A stretch of DNA of 40,792 bases from the IMG/VR virus record IMGVR_UViG_3300045141_000101, positions 1 to 40,792 of that record, one strand, 5' to 3'. This document shows positions 37,540 to 40,792 of this stretch, one piece after another. This DNA is from a virus. A program made the translations under genes and the position numbers. The stretch's first letter is position 1, and each line of letters opens with the position of its first letter. Under the pieces are notes generated by a model. That model was not told where the DNA came from. It saw nothing but the letters and a program-made list of their open reading frames with translations, and searched no databases.

Positions 37540-37782
37540 TCATGGCCCAACTCCGAACGCACGCAGGATCTCCGGCAGACGGGCAACCATGCCCGCGATG
37601 ATGAGACCGAGGATGGACAGCGGGACCAGCCACCGGTCGCGGTTATACTTCCCGCCTTCCGCCATCAGCTTGTGCTGCTCCGCGACGAACTTCTGAGTTT
37701 CCGCTTGTTGCCTTTCGATACGGGACGTCATTTCGTCAATCCGTACGATCTGCTCGCGCAGGTCGAGTGATGCGTCGCTCAT
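37540..37782 (-). CDS. Coiled-coil protein with C-terminal membrane helix
   Basis: An 80-residue protein (ATG 37782, RBS GAGG seven bases upstream). Residues 8-48 form a coiled coil (IVRIDEMTSRIERQQAETQK), and 53-75 a transmembrane helix (WLVPLSILGLIIAGMVARLP). This tail-anchored plan resembles holin-associated or spanin-like phage proteins. It overlaps its upstream neighbour by four bases. Confidence 0.6.
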   Translation of the reverse strand: MSDASLDLREQIVRIDEMTSRIERQQAETQKFVAEQHKLMAEGGKYNRDRWLVPLSILGLIIAGMVARLPEILRAFGVGP

Positions 37783-38024
37783 GAGAAGCCTCGCGGCTCG
37801 ACCGCTTCCCAGTATTTTCCGTCCGGGCCGCATGGATCGTTGCTCCAGTTATCCTTTCTGTGATCCTTACAGAACTGATGGAGCGACTCACCGCGCGGTT
37901 GCCCTGTGACGAGATTGGGCAGTTGGGTCACCGCGGCGGATGGGTGGCGACACTGAGCATACTCCAGGCCCATGTCGCTGGTGCCCATTCTCCGAAACCA
38001 TCGGCAGTCAATGCAAAGCTTCAT
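37779..38024 (-). CDS. Small Cys-rich protein
   Basis: An 81-residue protein with CIDC (residues 4-7), a later CRH, CKDH and a final Cys. The plan is a single zinc site: C-x2-C ... C ... C-x2-H (MKLCIDCRWFRR, YAQCRHPS, QFCKDHRKD). Compact Cys-rich proteins of this type are common in phage early operons, but I know no assigned role. Confidence 0.55.
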   Translation of the reverse strand: MKLCIDCRWFRRMGTSDMGLEYAQCRHPSAAVTQLPNLVTGQPRGESLHQFCKDHRKDNWSNDPCGPDGKYWEAVEPRGFS

Positions 38025-38147
38025 CGCTCAAATCCTGTTTGCTGGATGAGCGGCATGCGGGGTAAACCCATGACCAGGGTCCCCGAAACCGCGCATCCGG
38101 TTTCCGCGCGGGTCAGGTTCGCAGCCTGATCCGCGCACCCGCTTTTC

Positions 38148-38237
38148 TCACATCGCCGGGGCGGCGACAATATCTTCCGATTCGGTTGCCGCCGCGTCGG
38201 CCTCCGCCAACCGGCTCGTTGTGCGAAGCCACATCAT
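38148..38237 (-). CDS. 29-residue coupled peptide
   Basis: ATG 38237 overlaps the preceding stop (ATGA, 38234-38237) and encodes a short acidic helix (RLAEADAAATESEDIVAAPA). A 19-bp segment coding for part of it recurs in the 38601 gene. The remaining gap 38025-38147 shows only a small GAAACC/GGTTTC dyad and no convincing gene. Confidence 0.35.
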   Translation of the reverse strand: MMWLRTTSRLAEADAAATESEDIVAAPAM

Positions 38238-38416
38238 ACTGATGTCGCGATTGAGTGATGTTCCTCGATCTGCCGATACAGCAGTGTCGTCCGGCCCTCC
38301 CTGAAGGCCCGCACCAATACTGGATGCCGAGCGCATTTCCGGCATAGCACGACCTCGATGTCTGGTGGCACGTTGGTGATGAGCGTCTCGCAGATGCCGC
38401 AGTATCGCGTGCTCAC
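38234..38416 (-). CDS. Small zinc-finger protein
   Basis: A 60-residue protein from GTG 38416 with CGIC (6-9) and CRKC (25-28), a four-Cys zinc knuckle (RYCGICETLITNVPPDIEVV, LCRKCARHPVL). A basic helix follows. It starts within the stop of its upstream neighbour (38413-38416). Confidence 0.55.
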   Translation of the reverse strand: MSTRYCGICETLITNVPPDIEVVLCRKCARHPVLVRAFREGRTTLLYRQIEEHHSIATSV

Positions 38417-38601
38417 GAGCCTTCGTCTCCTGTTGCCGTGCCCGTCTTAAGCGCTCGCCCTCGCGCGGCATCAGCGGCGGCCAGGGCGCGGGACATCTTT
38501 TCATACCAGAGACGATCGGTCGGGGTTCCATTCGCCCAACCTCGGTCGCCGTGATCAGGCCACCATGAATTAAGCGCCGCCTCGACCACGTCGTCCGCCA
38601 T
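38413..38601 (-). CDS. Small Trp-rich protein
   Basis: A 62-residue protein (MADDVVEAALNSWWPDHGDR ...) from ATG 38601, with RBS GGAGAAGG. It contains a helical Ala-rich end. A hydrophobic acidic start resembles small phage proteins of unknown role. It shares one base with the stop of its upstream neighbour. Confidence 0.5.
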   Translation of the reverse strand: MADDVVEAALNSWWPDHGDRGWANGTPTDRLWYEKMSRALAAADAARGRALKTGTATGDEGS

Positions 38602-38753
38602 CACCTTCTCCCCACGACAACAAACTTAGTCGCCGCGTCGGCCTCCGCCAGCATCGCGCGGGGGATGGCGTCTGCCGCCCACCAGTAAACACCTACCAAC
38701 AGCATACCAATCAGAAGCGAGACGAACAGACGCTGGAGCGGCGGGCCGGTCAT
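38601..38753 (-). CDS. 50-residue single-helix membrane protein
   Basis: A short gene between two coupled neighbours: its ATG overlaps the 38750 gene stop (ATGA) and its TGA overlaps the next ATG (TGATG). One transmembrane helix covers residues 9-26 (LFVSLLIGMLLVGVYWWAAD). The end is MLAEADAATKFVVVGRR. Confidence 0.5.
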   Translation of the reverse strand: MTGPPLQRLFVSLLIGMLLVGVYWWAADAIPRAMLAEADAATKFVVVGRR

Positions 38754-38968
38754 CGTCTCAAACCCTCGACCGCGATCCGCTCGGCTACCTCGGCACCGCT
38801 CATCAACCGCGTGCCAGCCTCCAGTCGCTCCGCTTGCTCGGCCAGTTCCTCCAGTCGCTCGGTCGCCAGTTTCTCGCCATACACGTCACACGGCATGTCC
38901 CGGAGCGCGCGGCGCATGTGCCGCGTCCGCATCCAGAGTGCCAGATTGCGTAGTTCCTCACTCAGCAT
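38750..38968 (-). CDS. Small helical protein
   Basis: A 72-residue protein, all helix (MLSEELRNLALWMRTRHMRR, LATERLEELAEQAERLEAGT). The ATG at 38968 is chosen for its RBS GGAGG six bases upstream; a GTG three bases earlier is in frame. Possibly a small DNA- or protein-binding coiled coil. Confidence 0.55.
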   Translation of the reverse strand: MLSEELRNLALWMRTRHMRRALRDMPCDVYGEKLATERLEELAEQAERLEAGTRLMSGAEVAERIAVEGLRR

Positions 38969-39140
38969 CACGCGCCTCCAGAGCCATCCGCCAGGTATTG
39001 ATTTCCTCGTCGATCTGGTCGGCGCGCACCGTCAGAATTTGGGCGTCTCGCCGCAATTGACTGCTCGCGTATTTGCGCTGCTCAACGAAGTCATCGAGAT
39101 CGATATTCGACCATTTGAATTTGTAGTATTCTTCACCCAT
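38958..39140 (-). CDS. Small charged protein
   Basis: A 60-residue protein with a strong RBS (GGAGGAGG). Aromatic start (MGEEYYKFKWSNIDLDDFVE) then a helix (ILTVRADQIDEEINTWRMAL). It overlaps both neighbours. No family. Confidence 0.5.
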   Translation of the reverse strand: MGEEYYKFKWSNIDLDDFVEQRKYASSQLRRDAQILTVRADQIDEEINTWRMALEARDAE

Positions 39141-39318
39141 CGCGCGCCTCCTCCTTCGCCCAACGCGCCTCGCATTCGCTGCACGCCCATGCGCGGCCTT
39201 CCTCGGGAACGGGATATCGTGCCTTGGTGAACGGTTGCTTGCAGAAGTCGCACGTTACCGGTTTGGCGCGATTGGCGGCGAGCATGTCGAACGCGGCGCG
39301 GTCGTAATCAGTGCTCAT
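39133..39318 (-). CDS. Small zinc-ribbon protein
   Basis: A 61-residue protein with CDFC (23-26) and CSEC (46-49), a zinc-ribbon layout (VTCDFCKQPFTKARYPVPEE, WACSECEARW). RBS GGAGG. One of several Cys-pair proteins in this operon. Confidence 0.55.
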   Translation of the reverse strand: MSTDYDRAAFDMLAANRAKPVTCDFCKQPFTKARYPVPEEGRAWACSECEARWAKEEARDG

Positions 39319-39484
39319 CCCGCGCCTCCTGCTTCAGCCGCTCGATCGCGTTGACCGCCCCGTAGAGGATGTCAGCGGGCGGCGGTTCGATGTGTCGCCG
39401 GCACCACGACGTAAGCCTCTCGACGCGCAGGATGTCGTCGGCGCGGCGGTCCCAGGGGTCGACGGTGTCGTGATGCGCGCTCAT
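39308..39484 (-). CDS. 58-residue coupled protein
   Basis: ATG 39484 overlaps the preceding stop (ATGA, 39481-39484). The product starts MSAHHDTVDPWDRRADDILR and is helical and charged. It overlaps the next start by 11 bases. Unknown function. Confidence 0.5.
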   Translation of the reverse strand: MSAHHDTVDPWDRRADDILRVERLTSWCRRHIEPPPADILYGAVNAIERLKQEARDEH

Positions 39485-39678
39485 TGTTCCAGATCCGCTT
39501 CCTCATGTTTCGCCAGCGTCGCCAACCGCATCTGGATTGAACTCTTCCGACGTTGGAGATGCTGGGCAATCGCTTTCAGGCTTTCCCCGGCGATCCGCCG
39601 GCGAGTGAGTTCAACGTCCTCATCATCCGTGAAATGGCGAATTGGTCGTCTGGTTTGGAGCGGCCAACCGTAAGTCAT
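39481..39678 (-). CDS. Small HTH/SANT-like protein
   Basis: A 65-residue protein. FTDDEDVELTRRRIAGESLK, then AIAQHLQRRKSSIQMRLATL, is a helix-turn-helix of the SANT/GcrA-like type with W/F-x-DxE start. RBS GGAGAAGG. It may regulate transcription of host or phage genes (inference). Confidence 0.6.
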   Translation of the reverse strand: MTYGWPLQTRRPIRHFTDDEDVELTRRRIAGESLKAIAQHLQRRKSSIQMRLATLAKHEEADLEQ

Positions 39679-39785
39679 GCGACCTTCTCCAGCACGCGAT
39701 GCATGTCGGCCAACACCTCCTCCCGCGCGATCGTGCCATGGCAGAGCAACGCGATAATGGTCATTTCCTTGATTGCTTCGAGCAT
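39675..39785 (-). CDS. 36-residue coupled peptide
   Basis: Starts on the last base of the preceding stop (TGATG at 39785) and ends in the next start (ATGA at 39678). Encodes MLEAIKEMTIIALLCHGTIA, then a short helix. Overlap on both sides supports it as a real gene despite its size. Confidence 0.45.
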   Translation of the reverse strand: MLEAIKEMTIIALLCHGTIAREEVLADMHRVLEKVA

Positions 39786-39979
39786 CAGATGCTGTCCTTC
39801 ACCGATAGAATGAATTCATCTTTTGCCTGCCGAAAACTTGCCTCGCGCCGCTTGTTCAACCGCGATCTGAGCGGAAACATCCATGCGACCTCATCTATCT
39901 CGGCCGCACGGTTAAGGATTGCTTCCGTATTGCTAATGATCATCTTTTCGACGGCTGGACCTGGGGCGAGGGTGTTCAC
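39785..39979 (-). CDS. Small helical protein
   Basis: A 64-residue protein from GTG 39979 with RBS GGAGG. Helical (VEKMIISNTEAILNRAAEID, SRLNKRREASFRQAKDEFIL). Coupled on both sides. Unknown role. Confidence 0.55.
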   Translation of the reverse strand: MNTLAPGPAVEKMIISNTEAILNRAAEIDEVAWMFPLRSRLNKRREASFRQAKDEFILSVKDSI

Positions 39980-40236
39980 GGGCGATCCTCCGCCATGCTC
40001 AGCGCGTCCGCCTTCTGCTCAGCCGCGCACGTCGCGCACAGAGCGAGGCTCTGGAACCACTCAGTCGCCTCGGGGTTCGGGCAGCAGTCGCAGCATAGGA
40101 AGGTGTGGCCGGTGGCGTCACAAAGCTCGCACGGGCCGGCATCCCACACGTCGGGATCGTTGCCGCCGTAACGCGAAATAAAAATCGAACCCTCTCCAGC
40201 ACACGATGTGCAAATGATTGTCAGCGGCTTGCTCAT
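39976..40236 (-). CDS. DnaJ-like Cys-rich zinc protein
   Basis: An 86-residue protein from ATG 40236 (RBS GGAGG nine bases upstream; an in-frame ATG at 40251 lies in the HNH gene). It has CTSCAGEG and CELCDATGH, the CxxCxGxG plan of DnaJ zinc modules, then CCDCC and CATC. Up to two zinc sites. It may act as a chaperone mimic or nucleic-acid binder. Its ATG uses the last base of the HNH stop (TAATG). Confidence 0.6.
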   Translation of the reverse strand: MSKPLTIICTSCAGEGSIFISRYGGNDPDVWDAGPCELCDATGHTFLCCDCCPNPEATEWFQSLALCATCAAEQKADALSMAEDRP

Positions 40237-40754
40237 TAGATGTGCCTCCAAGTCTTTCTGGTCTTGATGGAGCGAATGGTTCGTCGCGCCACGCCATATT
40301 CTTTTGCGAGTACACTTTGGCTGCGGTGATCTAATCTGATCGCCATCACGTTTTCTTCAGTAAGTTTGGCGTTGGGCTGCTTCGTGCCAACGAGGCTACG
40401 GCCACGGGTTACCATGTCCATGGAGTTGTCGGCTTTGGAGCCCGCCAGTAAATGTTCTGGGTTGCAGCATGGAGGGTTATCGCAAGAGTGACGAACGACT
40501 TGCTTGTTAATAAGGACGCCGCTGGATAGGACAAACGCGACCTGATGCGCTTGAGCCTTTTTCCCACGAACGGAAGTCACGCCATATCCGTTACCATCCA
40601 GTGGCCCTACCCACGGCCAACATTCATCTTCGTGCCCCCGATTTTCCACTGAACTCCAAAAGGCATCGATCCTCTCCGGATGAAGAGTGGGAGCCAGAGG
40701 AACAAGACGATGGTTCTGCCCGGACGGCGGCAAAGCTGGTGCTTTAGCAACCAA
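40236..40754 (-). CDS. HNH homing endonuclease, 5' end open
   Basis: At least 172 residues. The HNH_3 domain is at about 42-115 (CWPWVGPLDGNGYGVTSVRG, VVRHSCDNPPCCNPEHLLAG), with the helix-turn-helix and family end KEYGVARRTIRSIKTRKTWR-HI. The first possible start in the window is TTG 40754, but the frame stays open to 40792. It then matches the frame entering at base 1 (RQYCCQSHKSA upstream joining ...CSYC). On a circle the protein would be 243 residues with an N-terminal zinc ribbon. It heads the leftward operon behind PL. Confidence 0.75.
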   Translation of the reverse strand: MVAKAPALPPSGQNHRLVPLAPTLHPERIDAFWSSVENRGHEDECWPWVGPLDGNGYGVTSVRGKKAQAHQVAFVLSSGVLINKQVVRHSCDNPPCCNPEHLLAGSKADNSMDMVTRGRSLVGTKQPNAKLTEENVMAIRLDHRSQSVLAKEYGVARRTIRSIKTRKTWRHI

Positions 40755-40792
40755 GGCCGCGCTCTTATGCGACTGGCAGCAATATTGTCTGG

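Overview
The window reads as the genome of a temperate podovirus-like phage with a P22-type head and tail-hub module and about 85 annotated elements. The DNA is GC-rich. Two protein types point to an alphaproteobacterial host: a short HTH protein of the type seen in Rhodospirillales-like phages (787-1023), and a GcrA-like DNA-binding domain (1909-2310). Nothing in the window is chromosomal. I see no tRNA, rRNA, CRISPR array, transposase, integrase or partition gene. The reading frame that enters at base 1 on the minus strand joins, in frame and without a stop, the frame that leaves at base 40792. The window is therefore probably one complete circular or circularly permuted genome of 40,792 bp (inference).

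Layout. 206-780 is the immunity region: a leftward promoter PL, a leftward repressor gene, three clustered operators and a rightward Cro-like gene. 787-8152 is the rightward early region: RusA resolvase, a winged-helix/GcrA-like protein, a Gp157-type protein, a RecT-like annealing protein, a D5-type SF3 helicase, a large inverted repeat that may be the origin, a PD-(D/E)XK-like nuclease and small unknowns. 8150-8984 is a short leftward operon. 9093-37264 is the rightward late operon. It starts with a NusG-type protein preceded by a copy of the repressor operator. It continues with terminase, an anti-Thoeris Tad2 homologue, fibres and a tailspike, membrane proteins, portal, scaffold, coat, a tail accessory protein with four domain copies, more spikes, gp10-like protein, needle-like and fibre proteins, and ejection proteins. 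37200-40792 (continuing into 1-175) is a leftward operon of about sixteen very small, translationally coupled genes driven from PL.

How the parts work together. One 15-bp operator (TTCAC-N5-GTGAA) occurs at PL, at the repressor/Cro junction and in front of the NusG-like gene. One repressor could therefore shut both early operons and the late antiterminator.

The most notable features are four HNH homing endonucleases of one family. One sits inside a group I intron that splits the coat gene after codon 32. One is preceded by a hairpin that would hide its ribosome binding site. One lies backwards at the 3' end of a tail-fibre gene whose old 3' end survives downstream. One appears fused to a zinc-ribbon N-terminus across the window ends. 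Also unusual are the four-copy tail accessory factor and a spike-like protein with a Sec signal peptide.
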